Positions 18,328 through 26,922 of a DNA stretch of 64,000 nt are shown here, piece by piece. The notes under the pieces were generated by a model. That model saw only the letters and a list, made by a program, of their open reading frames with translations. It had not been told where the DNA came from and did no database searches. The stretch is from positions 1-64,000 of the forward strand of contig JBGCET010000020.1 of NCBI GenBank assembly GCA_045106555.1, read 5' to 3'. The stretch is from JANQOZ01 sp045106555 (lineage in GTDB: Bacteria > Pseudomonadota > Gammaproteobacteria > Xanthomonadales > SZUA-38). The position numbers were made by a program, and so were the translations under genes. How positions within the stretch are numbered: the first letter of the stretch is position 1; the number at the start of each line of letters is the position of its first letter.

Positions 18328-18874
18328 ATAAAAACGCCAGAATTCGGGACAGTCGGCTGATGCCGGCTACCAGCAACAGGGTCATGGCCAACGGAAGCAT
18401 ACCTTTGATCAACCAGCGTCCCGGGAGCCCTCCTGGGGCGTCTGACACTTCAGAAATGGCAAAGGAATAGCTGACAAACGGCAGGGCAAAGATCAGCATA
18501 GCCAGCACGAAGGGCAAGAACAGCAGGAGCAGTCCGTAAAGCTCAATGTAGGCGCGCGTCTGCGCTGAGGCGCGATCGTGTAACACGTCAACCCGAACAT
18601 GCTGGTCGGTGTCCATGCAGGTAGCCAACCCCAGCATGAAACCGGTGGCGTACAGGTGCCACTGAATTTCTTCAAACTCAATCCGGCCCTCACCGAACAG
18701 ATAGCGCATGATCACATTGATCACAACAACGGCGATCAAGGCCAGCCAGATCCAGGAAAGAGCGCCGGCAAGGTAATGGAACAGCCACCGGCAGCGGCGC
18801 GAAAGCGCCGTGTGAGGCCAGTCGCCAGACGCTGATCTGTCGGTAATCTCCGGCGCGGAGTTTTCCTGCGACAT
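18302..18874 (-). CDS. dctQ: TRAP transporter small permease subunit DctQ
   Basis: A 190-residue inner-membrane protein with four helices. The motif RYLFGEGRIEFEEIQWHLYATGFMLG (here abbreviated by its key residues R, F, E, W, G) followed by HVRVDVLHDRAS is typical of DctQ subunits. Start ATG at 18874 begins two bases after the stop of dctP; a longer reading frame would run back into that gene. It overlaps dctM at the other end. The chain dctP-dctQ-dctM is complete. Confidence 0.9.
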   Translation of the reverse strand: MSQENSAPEITDRSASGDWPHTALSRRCRWLFHYLAGALSWIWLALIAVVVINVIMRYLFGEGRIEFEEIQWHLYATGFMLGLATCMDTDQHVRVDVLHDRASAQTRAYIELYGLLLLFLPFVLAMLIFALPFVSYSFAISEVSDAPGGLPGRWLIKGMLPLAMTLLLVAGISRLSRILAFLFGWPHRVD

Positions 18875-18876
18875 GA

Positions 18877-19998
18877 CTAAAAATCCCGAGGCAGGTAGCC
18901 GAGAATTTTCCACCGCCGGTAGGTCGCAGAAAACCCTCGTTGAGACGCCAGGATTTCAGCGAAATACGGGTCCTTGGCGGCTTCTTCATCCAAAACTTGG
19001 GTGGCCGTTGCTCGCAAAGTCTCCAGCAGCGGCAGCGGCAGGCTGCTGGTGACGACACCCTCCGCTTCAAAGTTCTTTACTACCGGGCCCTGAAGCGCTT
19101 CCGCCTCTGCCAATGAGCGGGCTACCGAGGCTCGACAGGCCACCCGGATCGTCGCCTGAGTGGTATCGCGGAGCGTGTTCCACACTTCCAAGTTGATTTG
19201 CAGATGACCCGTGGAAAATGGCTGGTGCCATCCGGGAAAATAGTTGTATTTGGCCACCCGGGAAAAGCCCAGCAGTTCATCAATGACCGGCTGGGCGAAC
19301 TCTGTGGCGTCAATGGCGCCTTTCTCCAGCGCCTGGAAAATTTCGCTGCCGGGAATCATGGTGACCGATGCGCCCAGGCGCTGCAGCACTTTCCCGCCCA
19401 AGCCCGCGAAACGAATTTTCAGACCCACCAGGTCCTCGGCGGTAGAGACCGGACGACGAAACCAGCCGGCGGTTTCAGGCCCCGTCAGGCTGCACAGTAT
19501 GGGCATCACCTGGTGGGGTGCGTACAGCGACTCACCCAGCTCCTGGCCGCCGCCAAAGTACCACCAGGCCAGAAATTCCTGAGGTTCCATGCCGAAGGGC
19601 ACTGCGGCAATTAGGGTTGATGCGGGAATGCGGCCCTGGTCGTAGCCTACCCACTGATAACCCGCATCAATCTTTTTCTCTTTAACGCTCTCAGTAATTT
19701 CCAGCGCCGGTACAATCGCGCCAGGATCAAATACCGTGATATCGATGGCGCCGCCGGTCATGGCGCGCAAATCATCTGCCAGGCGCACCGGCGCGGTACC
19801 AATGATCGGCATGACGGCAGTAAACGAAGAGGTAGCGCGCCAGGTCAGCTGGTCGATGGCCTGTTCAGACGACGTAGCTTGAGTTTGGAGTTGCGCTCCT
19901 GGTGGCCGAATGGCCAGAGAGGCCAATACGCCAACGCCCAGTGCGGTGATTACCGCAACTAGCAGGACTAGGGGCGAGACGTGGCGAGGTTCAGTCAT
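18877..19998 (-). CDS. dctP: TRAP transporter substrate-binding subunit DctP
   Basis: A 373-residue periplasmic solute-binding protein. GLKIRFAGLGGKVLQRLGA contains the conserved Arg that contacts the carboxylate of the ligand. EKGAIDATEFAQP and KYNYFPGWHQP resemble the 2-oxoacid/lactate-binding (TakP-like) branch, so a keto or hydroxy acid is a reasonable guess. The N-terminal hydrophobic stretch (LVLLVAVITALGVGVLASLAI) ends in RPPGAQ without a clear signal-peptidase site, so the protein may remain membrane-anchored. ATG at 19998 overlaps the stop of the upstream NmrA-like gene by eight bases (ATGACTGA), indicating coupled translation. Confidence 0.92.
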   Translation of the reverse strand: MTEPRHVSPLVLLVAVITALGVGVLASLAIRPPGAQLQTQATSSEQAIDQLTWRATSSFTAVMPIIGTAPVRLADDLRAMTGGAIDITVFDPGAIVPALEITESVKEKKIDAGYQWVGYDQGRIPASTLIAAVPFGMEPQEFLAWWYFGGGQELGESLYAPHQVMPILCSLTGPETAGWFRRPVSTAEDLVGLKIRFAGLGGKVLQRLGASVTMIPGSEIFQALEKGAIDATEFAQPVIDELLGFSRVAKYNYFPGWHQPFSTGHLQINLEVWNTLRDTTQATIRVACRASVARSLAEAEALQGPVVKNFEAEGVVTSSLPLPLLETLRATATQVLDEEAAKDPYFAEILASQRGFSATYRRWKILGYLPRDF

Positions 19999-20893
19999 CG
20001 GGCAGCCATCCCATCCGTGAGCCAATCTCCCGCATTTGTTGCTCCAGAGGCTTAGCGGGTCTGCCGGCGGCCAGATGGAACTGGGGTTCTACATCAAACG
20101 CGCCCTTGGCCATGCACTGAAAACAACCGGTTAGCATCTGTGCCACCTCAATGCCCCGCTTCGCCACCATAGGGTGGGCCATTAGTCGCTCGACGTTCGC
20201 CTGTTCACTGATGGGTTGGTAAGAAACGTTCATCTCGAACACCCGGTTTGCGCAGGCCACCAACTCCTGTTGAGAGACGGTTTCGCCAATCAGATTGATG
20301 GTTGTTGGAGTCGATTGTGGATGGGTGGCCAAGCGGGCAGTCGCAAACGCCAATTCATCAATCGCGATGTACCCGCAGCGACCCTCGCCGGCGTTGTTCT
20401 GGTAATGACCTTGGTCAGCCGCTGCGCGTAAATGCAGTAAATCGAGGTCCAGATAGAGGCCATTGCGACAGATCGTTACCTCTAGCCCGCTGTCCTTTAG
20501 GTCCTGCTCGGTGACACGATTCACTTCCTGGGTTTCGTCATACCAAGTGCCAGCTTCTTTGCCGTTACCGATCACGCTGGTGTAGAGCAGTCGAGAAACC
20601 CCTGCCGCCTTGGCCGCAGAAATGGCATTACGGTGAAGGATTATTCGGTCCACCCCCGTCTTAACAGGAGCAGAAATCAAAACCGCCGTATGGACGTTGG
20701 CAAAAGCCTCCGTCATTTGCGCGGGATTGGCGTAATCTGCCGCCCTGACGTGGTCGGTCGATAGAGGGCCGGATAAGGTCTTGGGCGTACGAGTAAGAGC
20801 CACAATAGTGTCCGGCGCTTTGATCTTGCAAAGTTCGGCGACGATGCGCTGGCCCAGTCGGCCGCTGGCGCCGGTCACGGCAACAGTAGGCAT
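19991..20893 (-). CDS. NmrA-like NAD(P)-binding oxidoreductase
   Basis: A 300-residue atypical short-chain dehydrogenase of the NmrA/QOR2 (YtfG) type. It starts with the Rossmann motif VTGASGRLGQRIV, followed by ALTRTP, then LLYTSVIGNGK, which resembles the family's YxSS segment. NmrA-type members lack a strict Tyr-x-x-x-Lys dyad and act either as quinone reductases or as redox sensors. ATG at 20893 follows AGGAG by eight bases. It is the first gene of the transcription unit leading into dctP-dctQ-dctM, an unusual partner for a TRAP system; the pairing may indicate that the imported compound is reduced or sensed. Confidence 0.87.
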   Translation of the reverse strand: MPTVAVTGASGRLGQRIVAELCKIKAPDTIVALTRTPKTLSGPLSTDHVRAADYANPAQMTEAFANVHTAVLISAPVKTGVDRIILHRNAISAAKAAGVSRLLYTSVIGNGKEAGTWYDETQEVNRVTEQDLKDSGLEVTICRNGLYLDLDLLHLRAAADQGHYQNNAGEGRCGYIAIDELAFATARLATHPQSTPTTINLIGETVSQQELVACANRVFEMNVSYQPISEQANVERLMAHPMVAKRGIEVAQMLTGCFQCMAKGAFDVEPQFHLAAGRPAKPLEQQMREIGSRMGWLPDD

Positions 20894-21051
20894 TTTTTCG
20901 CTCCTGCTGAAACAAGACAACTCATGGTTGAGTGCCTAATGGGACATGGATAAAGGATTGTACTGCACGACACTTTGCGCTGGTGAACCGAGCTACGGGT
21001 TCGTCAATGACGCCTATGCCACGGCCAGGCCAAATGAATGAAAGGATCAAT

Positions 21052-22047
21052 ATGACACATCTTGTTCGACGGTTTTTCGTCGCTGTTTTTTTCCTTGGCG
21101 TTTTTGCCAGCAGCCTCAGTGCTCAAGAGCAAACGGTTGACCAGCTGCAGGCAGCGTTGGATGACGGGACGCTGACGGTCGTTGAGGGCTGGCTTGAGGC
21201 AAAGGGCAAAACGCGTCTGTCGCCGCAGCAGCGGTATATCAAAGGGCAATATTTGTTGCGCACTGACAAGCCTAAGGAGGCGCTGAAAGACCTTGAAGCG
21301 GCAGCCAAGGCTTTCCCTGAAAATGAAAACATCTGGCTGAGTGTGGCTGAGGCGGCCGGTGATGCAGCGGGTAAAGCCGGCCTCATGAGTGCCGGCGGGC
21401 TGGCCAAAACGGCGCGCAAGGCGCTGGACCGAGTCGTGGCGCTGAACCCGCAAAATCTGTCAGCCAGAGAAGGCTTGATTCAGTTTCATACCCAGGCGCC
21501 CTGGGTGATGGGCGGGCGGACAAAAGAAGCGTATCGCCAGGCGGAAGCCATAGGCAAAATTGATTCTGTCAGAGGACGTAGCTGGAAAGCCCGGATCGAT
21601 TTAATAGAGGGTGACACAGATGCGGCGGAAACGACGTTCCGTTCAATTCTGGCGCAAAACCCGACCCATGAAGGTGCCGGTGTTGGTCTGGCGACTCTGT
21701 TGCAACAGGAAGAGCAGTGGAGTGAAGCCATACAAGTGCTAACCCCACTGGCCCAGGACGACCCACCCAATCTGATCGCGGTTTATCAGATCGGGCGCAC
21801 GGGAGCGTTATCCGGTGAATTCTTAGATACCGCCGAGACGTCCATGCGTCGTTACCTGGCGCTGGCTGAGAAAGAGCTTAAAGCCGACAGGCCCATTCCG
21901 CTGTCACCAGCCTGGTGGCGCTTGGGTATGGTGTTACAGCATCAGGAAAAGTTGGCAGATGCGAAGGCCGCCTATCAAAAGGCTTTGAGCCTTGACCCAG
22001 ACAACGATACGGTAAAGAAGGCGCTGAAAGCGTTGCCGACGGGGTAG
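21052..22047 (+). CDS. Exported TPR-repeat protein
   Basis: A 331-residue periplasmic protein. The signal peptide (FFVAVFFLGVFASSLSAQEQ) is followed by tetratricopeptide repeats throughout: YIKGQYLLRTDKPKEALKDL, GLATLLQQEEQWSEAIQVL and a canonical last repeat GMVLQHQEKLADAKAAYQKA ending ALSLDPDN. Such proteins act as scaffolds for partner proteins; no partner can be named. ATG at 21052 has AAGGA five bases upstream, better than the long upstream in-frame extension, which lacks an export signal. It is divergent from the NmrA-TRAP unit and about 85 bp ahead of the glutathione S-transferase gene. Confidence 0.85.
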   Translation: MTHLVRRFFVAVFFLGVFASSLSAQEQTVDQLQAALDDGTLTVVEGWLEAKGKTRLSPQQRYIKGQYLLRTDKPKEALKDLEAAAKAFPENENIWLSVAEAAGDAAGKAGLMSAGGLAKTARKALDRVVALNPQNLSAREGLIQFHTQAPWVMGGRTKEAYRQAEAIGKIDSVRGRSWKARIDLIEGDTDAAETTFRSILAQNPTHEGAGVGLATLLQQEEQWSEAIQVLTPLAQDDPPNLIAVYQIGRTGALSGEFLDTAETSMRRYLALAEKELKADRPIPLSPAWWRLGMVLQHQEKLADAKAAYQKALSLDPDNDTVKKALKALPTG

Positions 22048-22133
22048 TCAGGTCCGAGCACCAATGGCAGTTGAGTTGGTGGACGGTCCGTGACAGGCTT
22101 TCGATTCTTCTTAAGCCTGGACGGATCGCTTCA

Positions 22134-22766
22134 ATGGACATTTATGGGCACTTCTTTTCGCCACCTGCCAATCAGGTGCGGTTAACGGTTAGCGCGCTGG
22201 GCGTTGACGCCAATTATCATCATGTGGATTTAATGGCCGGGGAGCAGAAAACTCCCGAATATCTGGCCATCAACCCCTATGGCAAGGTGCCGGCGATGGT
22301 GGATGGTGATCTTAAGCTTGCGGAGAGCAACGCCATCAGTCGCTACCTCGGGGACAAGGTTGGGGGTCACGGTTATCCGGCGGATGCCAAAGAGCGGGCG
22401 GTCATTGATCAGTGGATGGAGTTTTCAGCCCACCACATTCGCACCAATATGGCCAAGCTGCTGTTTAACCGCATGTTTGCACCCATGATGGACATGCCAG
22501 TTGACGAAAAATCCATCGGTGAAGGGATTGAGTTTCTCAATCAAAATCTGCCTCACGTCGACAATCAGTTGGGACGGACGGCCTTTATTGCGGGTGAGCA
22601 TGTGACTGTGGCTGACATGGCCCTGATCGCCGGCATGGAGCCGTCAGAAAAGGTGTCGTTCAGTCTGGCGGCTTACCCCAATATCACGGCCTGGCGAAAC
22701 GGGATCATGGAGCAGGAATATTATCGAAGCGTGCATACGCATTACGGCGCTGAAATGGAGGGGTGA
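22134..22766 (+). CDS. Glutathione S-transferase family protein
   Basis: A 210-residue cytosolic protein with the two-domain GST layout. The thioredoxin-like N-terminus contains the cis-Pro segment NPYGKVPAMVDGD and the glutathione-contacting ESNAISRYL. The all-helical C-terminus contains FIAGEHVTVADMALIAGME, the N-capping motif of GSTs. The first-helix region HFFSPPANQVRL has Ser at the position often used to activate glutathione. ATG at 22134 is preferred because the product starts directly with the first beta strand. The substrate is not predictable. A strong stem-loop lies just downstream. Confidence 0.9.
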   Translation: MDIYGHFFSPPANQVRLTVSALGVDANYHHVDLMAGEQKTPEYLAINPYGKVPAMVDGDLKLAESNAISRYLGDKVGGHGYPADAKERAVIDQWMEFSAHHIRTNMAKLLFNRMFAPMMDMPVDEKSIGEGIEFLNQNLPHVDNQLGRTAFIAGEHVTVADMALIAGMEPSEKVSFSLAAYPNITAWRNGIMEQEYYRSVHTHYGAEMEG

Positions 22767-22816
22767 GGCGAACAGCGCGTCCAATCGCGTTGGGATAGCG
22801 CTTGATCTCAATCTTA

Positions 22817-22843
22817 CCCGGAGCGGCACTGCGCCGCTCCGGG
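22817..22843. terminator. Stem-loop between convergent GST and DUF1838 genes
   Basis: A perfect 11-bp stem (CCCGGAGCGGC with its complement) encloses a 5-nt loop midway between the two convergent stops. There is no long T-run on either side, so termination is likely but not certain. Confidence 0.65.
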
Positions 22844-22866
22844 ATTGAACAATTATTCCCGATCCA

Positions 22867-23760
22867 TCACTTGTAGCGATCAGGTAACTCTCGTTTGCCT
22901 TCCCGAACGTCGCGGAAATACGACCAGCTGGTGACATTGCGGCGGTCATCGTCTACCGGCGGCGGCGTTTCGTACTTGGGGTAGTACTTACGAATCTCGC
23001 TTTTCATGGTATCGGACAGCTCATCCCACGAGCCCAGCTTGGTGCCGGCGGTATGCATGTAAATAATGCCTTCTCGGCCACCCATGTTCATCCAGGGGAG
23101 CCAGTCGGACATGCGTGACCAGCCAACCCGTACTTCCGCAGTATTGACGTTCGGGTCGAGCAGTTTGTCCGCCGGGCCAAAGAAATTGAACATCTCGGTG
23201 GCGTGATAGGTGCCGCCAATTTCCTTTTGGTACTCACTGGCCAGCACGTTGGGGTAGTAAAGGGGCACCGTGTTGCGAGCCCAAAAACCGCCGTTGTGGA
23301 TATGCCCATCCCAGCTGGCGGGCTGACCGTTGCGGCCTATCTCGTAAGACTGAAAATTCACTGGATCGTTTTCCACGTGGAGTACGTCCACGGTTTCTCC
23401 GGTCCAGGGGTTTTCCCATTGGTTGAGCACCTCACCGGTTTTTGGATCTTTGTAAAGCAGGATTTCCCGCGATACCAGTCTGAAGCCCTTGCCGCGTTCC
23501 GGGTGGGTATCGCTGACGCAGGCGCGGGTATTCATACCCTCGACCTGAAACAGCGCTTTATCTTTCTCTCCCATGCGTCGGGAGTAGGCGGTGCCGTACC
23601 ACCAGAAGGTGATCTGTTCGCCGTCTTTCATAGAGCATTGAATCTTGCGCGTAAGGTTCACGGCGTCATAAGGTTTTGACGGATCTAGCGGCTCAGCAGC
23701 GCTAGCGGCGACAGTTGCAAACAGCAATATCAAAAGGGTTACTATGCGACCAAACGGCAT
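22867..23760 (-). CDS. DUF1838 family exported protein
   Basis: A 297-residue protein with a signal peptide (VTLLILLFATVAASAAEPL). The mature part has the features I associate with DUF1838: KIQCSMKDGEQITFWWYGTAYS near the N-terminus, then NPWTGETVDVLHVENDPVNF, and aromatic-rich segments (WMNMGGREGIIYM). No activity is known for this family. ATG at 23760 was chosen because GGAGA stands about seven bases ahead; a TTG just upstream is in frame but overlaps that site. The gene is divergent from the operon starting at 23827, and a perfect palindrome covers its predicted promoter, so co-regulation with that operon is likely. Confidence 0.82.
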   Translation of the reverse strand: MPFGRIVTLLILLFATVAASAAEPLDPSKPYDAVNLTRKIQCSMKDGEQITFWWYGTAYSRRMGEKDKALFQVEGMNTRACVSDTHPERGKGFRLVSREILLYKDPKTGEVLNQWENPWTGETVDVLHVENDPVNFQSYEIGRNGQPASWDGHIHNGGFWARNTVPLYYPNVLASEYQKEIGGTYHATEMFNFFGPADKLLDPNVNTAEVRVGWSRMSDWLPWMNMGGREGIIYMHTAGTKLGSWDELSDTMKSEIRKYYPKYETPPPVDDDRRNVTSWSYFRDVREGKRELPDRYK

Positions 23761-23784
23761 CGGATTCTCCAAGCGTCGAAATGA

Positions 23785-23804
23785 TATAATGTTAGAACAT
23801 TATA
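23785..23804. promoter_or_regulatory. Perfect 9-2-9 palindrome between divergent transcripts, candidate operator
   Basis: TATAATGTTAGAACATTATA: two exact 9-bp arms around AG. Each arm contains TATAAT read outward, so the site overlaps the likely -10 elements of both the DUF1838 gene and the 23827 operon. For the minus strand a TTGGCG lies 16 bases upstream as a -35 candidate. The size and symmetry fit a TetR- or similar helix-turn-helix dimer; no such regulator is encoded in the window. Confidence 0.7.
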
Positions 23805-23826
23805 ACCATTTAAGCGGCAGCGCCAA

Positions 23827-24606
23827 ATGACCAGATCAAACCTCATCGTTCACCTATTGTCCTGCCTCGGATTACTGCTGTTGGTTTCCGGTACGGCGTT
23901 TTCAGCGCCGCTTTCCGGCCTGGAAATTGTGAAGGCCGCAACGGCCGCCAATGGGGGCGATGCGTGGCGACGCCCACAGACGCTGTTTCTTGAAGGGCGC
24001 ATGACCATGTATTCCGGTGGCGGGATCGACCAGCAGACCCAGGTGGATACCTACCGAATGTGGCGCAAGTTCCCGGCCAAACCTGGCGCGGCCCATGCCG
24101 CTAACGGCAAGGTGGCCTTTGATGCGCGCAGCGATGGCGATGTCGTGTTTCAAATTTCCTGGGATGGCAGTCACACCTATAACCAAAACGGACGGGTGGA
24201 AAAAAGCAGCGCTGACGCCCAATGGTCCGCGGCTTTTGGTTTTGGCATCATCCGGTTCGCTGACCAACCCGGTTTTTCGGTCAGTCGGCTGGCTGACGAT
24301 CAGATTGAGGGCCATCCCTGCTACATGGTGAAGGTCACTGACGCTGGTGGCAGTGAAACGCTGTTTGGCATTGATCAGAATTCTCTGGCCGTGCGGATGG
24401 TGGGGTTTGATACGCCCCGTGGCTGGCACCATCGAATTTACTCCGCGTTTGCCTGGCACTCGGCACCAAAATTTCGTCAGCCACAGCGGGTCCGACTATT
24501 TTATGACGGGCGAAAAACCAACGATATTTTTTGGCATACCTTTCGGGTGAATGGACCGCTTGATGACGGTGTTTTTGCCCTAAATCCTGAGTCACTCCAT
24601 GAGTAA
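23827..24606 (+). CDS. Exported protein of unknown function, first gene of a redox operon
   Basis: A 259-residue protein with a signal peptide (LLSCLGLLLLVSGTAFSAPL). The mature chain begins with LEIVKAATAANGGDAWRRPQTLFLEGRM and has alternating beta-strand-like segments (FQISWDGSHTYNQNGR, CYMVKVTDAGGSETLFGID, RMVGFDTPRGWHHRIYSAF). That pattern recalls the half-barrel LolA/LppX-type fold used to bind lipids or hydrophobic ligands, but this is a shape impression and not a family assignment. ATG at 23827 lies about 23 bases beyond the palindrome. The stop overlaps the next gene by eight bases. Confidence 0.75.
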   Translation: MTRSNLIVHLLSCLGLLLLVSGTAFSAPLSGLEIVKAATAANGGDAWRRPQTLFLEGRMTMYSGGGIDQQTQVDTYRMWRKFPAKPGAAHAANGKVAFDARSDGDVVFQISWDGSHTYNQNGRVEKSSADAQWSAAFGFGIIRFADQPGFSVSRLADDQIEGHPCYMVKVTDAGGSETLFGIDQNSLAVRMVGFDTPRGWHHRIYSAFAWHSAPKFRQPQRVRLFYDGRKTNDIFWHTFRVNGPLDDGVFALNPESLHE

Positions 24607-25489
24607 GCGCCTTATTTCTCTGATTGTGGGAGTGCTTTTAGTTGCGCCCGTATTCGCCCAGTCTTTGTCCCCTGCCAGCATTGTGGAACGGGATTTTCGG
24701 GAGCTGATCGCACTGTTGCCCGGACAGTACAGCAATCAGGAACAGGTCTATTTTCAAAATGAGATTGGTCAACCGGAGGCTGAGCGGCGCGACCATGAGA
24801 TCGTCACCGTTTCTCGGCTAGACGACCCGTCTGACGGTGTTGCAGCCTTCGCCGTAAGCTGGCGTCGAGCCGGGGATTCGGACGCCGTTCGTCACTCAGC
24901 GTACCTTTTGAGCCCGAGCCCAGAGGGCAAAGTCATTGAGCATCGGCTGTTTCCTCTTGATCAACCCGCTACCGATGCGACAGAGCTGGAAAATGCCGAG
25001 GCTCAGTGTTTGACCCAATGGCGCCGTGAAGGCGGCCAATTTTCCGGGCGCGGAAACTGTTCAGGAAAAAGCCACTGGATTTTGGCCGACAGCACGTTCT
25101 GGGTGGGCGACCCGGCACCTGCCGATGAGGCAAGAAGTTACGTGGACTACCAACGCCTGAATCGTGCGATGACCTTTGAGTGCTGGGCCGGTGTGCAGCG
25201 CCGTGACCCCGATGCCGGGCTGGACTTTCGCACCGGGCTCATCGTCCACGACCAGGGCGGCTGGATCCACCTGGAAACCGACGAGACGCCGCCACAAAAG
25301 GTGAATCTGAAACTGCGTAATGTGGTTTGGCCTTACAACACCGGTCGCCCTTCCCGAGTGCTGTACGCCTATCGAGAAGATTTAGAGCGCGCTGAGTCTT
25401 ACGCCTGGACCGGGCCGGACGCTGATCGTATTGCGATTAATTTGCGCTGGGTTCAGGCCAGCTGCACCCGACAGGAAGCCGATCAATGA
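24599..25489 (+). CDS. Exported CpcT/CpeT-like protein
   Basis: A 296-residue protein with a signal peptide ending APVFAQS. It shows the marks of the CpcT/CpeT family: LIALLPGQYSNQEQVYFQNE (the G.(Y/F)SN..QA/V motif) and a later C-containing segment AQCLTQWRREGGQFSGRGNC. In cyanobacteria these proteins attach bilins to phycobiliproteins; relatives in non-photosynthetic bacteria are exported and of unknown function, so a lyase role should not be assumed. A C-terminal extension of about 90 residues contains TFECWAGVQRR and LDFRTGLIVHDQGG. It overlaps both neighbours (8 bp upstream, 4 bp ATGA downstream), so expression is tightly coupled to the aldehyde dehydrogenase. Confidence 0.8.
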   Translation: MSKRLISLIVGVLLVAPVFAQSLSPASIVERDFRELIALLPGQYSNQEQVYFQNEIGQPEAERRDHEIVTVSRLDDPSDGVAAFAVSWRRAGDSDAVRHSAYLLSPSPEGKVIEHRLFPLDQPATDATELENAEAQCLTQWRREGGQFSGRGNCSGKSHWILADSTFWVGDPAPADEARSYVDYQRLNRAMTFECWAGVQRRDPDAGLDFRTGLIVHDQGGWIHLETDETPPQKVNLKLRNVVWPYNTGRPSRVLYAYREDLERAESYAWTGPDADRIAINLRWVQASCTRQEADQ

Positions 25490-26922
25490 CTATCAACGGA
25501 GACGATGCCTTGATGGATGTGCCAAACCCACGCACCGGCGAGGTGGATTATCAGCTGGAGCCTTATTCGGCAGAGCAGCTGGGTTCAGTGGCAGATTCTC
25601 TGCGAGCCGCGCAAATGGTGTGGGAAGCCGGTGGTCTGGAGGCTCGTTGTCAGGCCATGCGGCAATGGATCGTGGCTCTGAAAAAGCGTGAATCAGCTAT
25701 TGTGGACGCGCTGTCTTTGGATACCGGTCGACGCGCCATTAGTCGAGGGGAATTTGGCGGCACGCTGGGCGCCATCGAGCGCTGGTGTGGGTTGGCTCCT
25801 GAACTGATGGCCACCACCTCCCGTCCTAGCCGGGTGATGCCCCATGTGGAATTAGCTGAGCAGTTAGTGCCTTACCCATTGCTGGGCGTGATCAGCCCCT
25901 GGAACTTTCCTCTGACTCTGTCGCTGATTGATGCCATACCGGCGTTGCTGGCTGGCTGCGCCGTTATGATCAAGCCTAGCGAGGTGACGCCGCGATTTGT
26001 TGAACCGCTGAACAATGCGCTGGCGGAGGTGCCGGAGTTGGCCAGAGTGTTGGCGTTTACCCCGGGTGGCGCAGAAACCGGACAGGCGTTGATCGAACAG
26101 GTTAGCGCGGTGGCGTTTACCGGCAGCGTGGTAACGGGGCGAAAAGTGGCTGAGGCGGCGGCGCGACATTTTATCCCCGCGTTTCTTGAGCTGGGCGGCA
26201 AAGATCCCGCCATTGTGCTGGAGGATGCGGATCTGGAGCGAGCCGCTACCGCACTGCTTCGCGGCAGCGTTGTGGCCACTGGCCAGGCCTGCCAGTCTAT
26301 TGAGCGAATTTACGTGGCCCGCAGTCGTTATCAAGAGTTCGTCGACCTGCTGGCGGAAAAGGCCGGAGCTGTTGAGACCACCGACCAGGGTATGCAAAGC
26401 GGGCACCTGGGGCCGTTTATTTTTGGCCCCCAGGCGGGCAAGGTTCTGGCCCAGGTGGAGCAGGCGGTGAAGGCGGGCGCCACGGTGGTGTCGGGGGGCA
26501 AGAGTATTCGCAATGGTGGTGCCTGGCTGGCACCCACCATTCTTACCGGGGTTGATCACGATATGGCGGTGATGCGGGAGGAAACCTTTGGGCCGGTGTT
26601 GCCGGTGATGGCCTTTGACAGCGTTGAGGAGGCTTTGGCGCTGGCCAATGACTCGGAATACGGTTTGTCTGGCTGTGTTTTTGGCGCCGATGAAACCCAG
26701 TGCCTGGCAGTTGCCCGGCGTTTGAATGTGGGTGGCGTAAGTATTAACGATGCCAGCATGACAAGCATGATTTTTGAAGCCGAGAAAAATGCCTTTGGTG
26801 AGTCAGGCTTAGGCGCTTCGCGGATGGGCCCCAGTGGACTAACCCGGTTTCTGCGCAAGAAAGCCCTATACATCAATCGCGGTGAGGTCATGCCAATCGA
26901 CGCGGTGCGGGAAAGTGAGTAG
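25486..26922 (+). CDS. Aldehyde dehydrogenase family protein
   Basis: A 478-residue NAD(P)-dependent aldehyde dehydrogenase, cytosolic. Asn140 in PWNFP, Glu235 in LELGGKDP and the catalytic Cys269 in GQACQSIER are all present, and EETFGPVLPV near residue 365 completes the family signature. GQACxSxER and the general sequence resemble the branch that includes semialdehyde and long-chain or aromatic aldehyde dehydrogenases; the exact substrate cannot be told. ATG overlaps the upstream stop by ATGA and its own 3' end overlaps the flavoprotein gene. In this operon it would oxidise an aldehyde, possibly one released by the neighbouring amine-oxidase-like enzyme. Confidence 0.93.
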   Translation: MTINGDDALMDVPNPRTGEVDYQLEPYSAEQLGSVADSLRAAQMVWEAGGLEARCQAMRQWIVALKKRESAIVDALSLDTGRRAISRGEFGGTLGAIERWCGLAPELMATTSRPSRVMPHVELAEQLVPYPLLGVISPWNFPLTLSLIDAIPALLAGCAVMIKPSEVTPRFVEPLNNALAEVPELARVLAFTPGGAETGQALIEQVSAVAFTGSVVTGRKVAEAAARHFIPAFLELGGKDPAIVLEDADLERAATALLRGSVVATGQACQSIERIYVARSRYQEFVDLLAEKAGAVETTDQGMQSGHLGPFIFGPQAGKVLAQVEQAVKAGATVVSGGKSIRNGGAWLAPTILTGVDHDMAVMREETFGPVLPVMAFDSVEEALALANDSEYGLSGCVFGADETQCLAVARRLNVGGVSINDASMTSMIFEAEKNAFGESGLGASRMGPSGLTRFLRKKALYINRGEVMPIDAVRESE

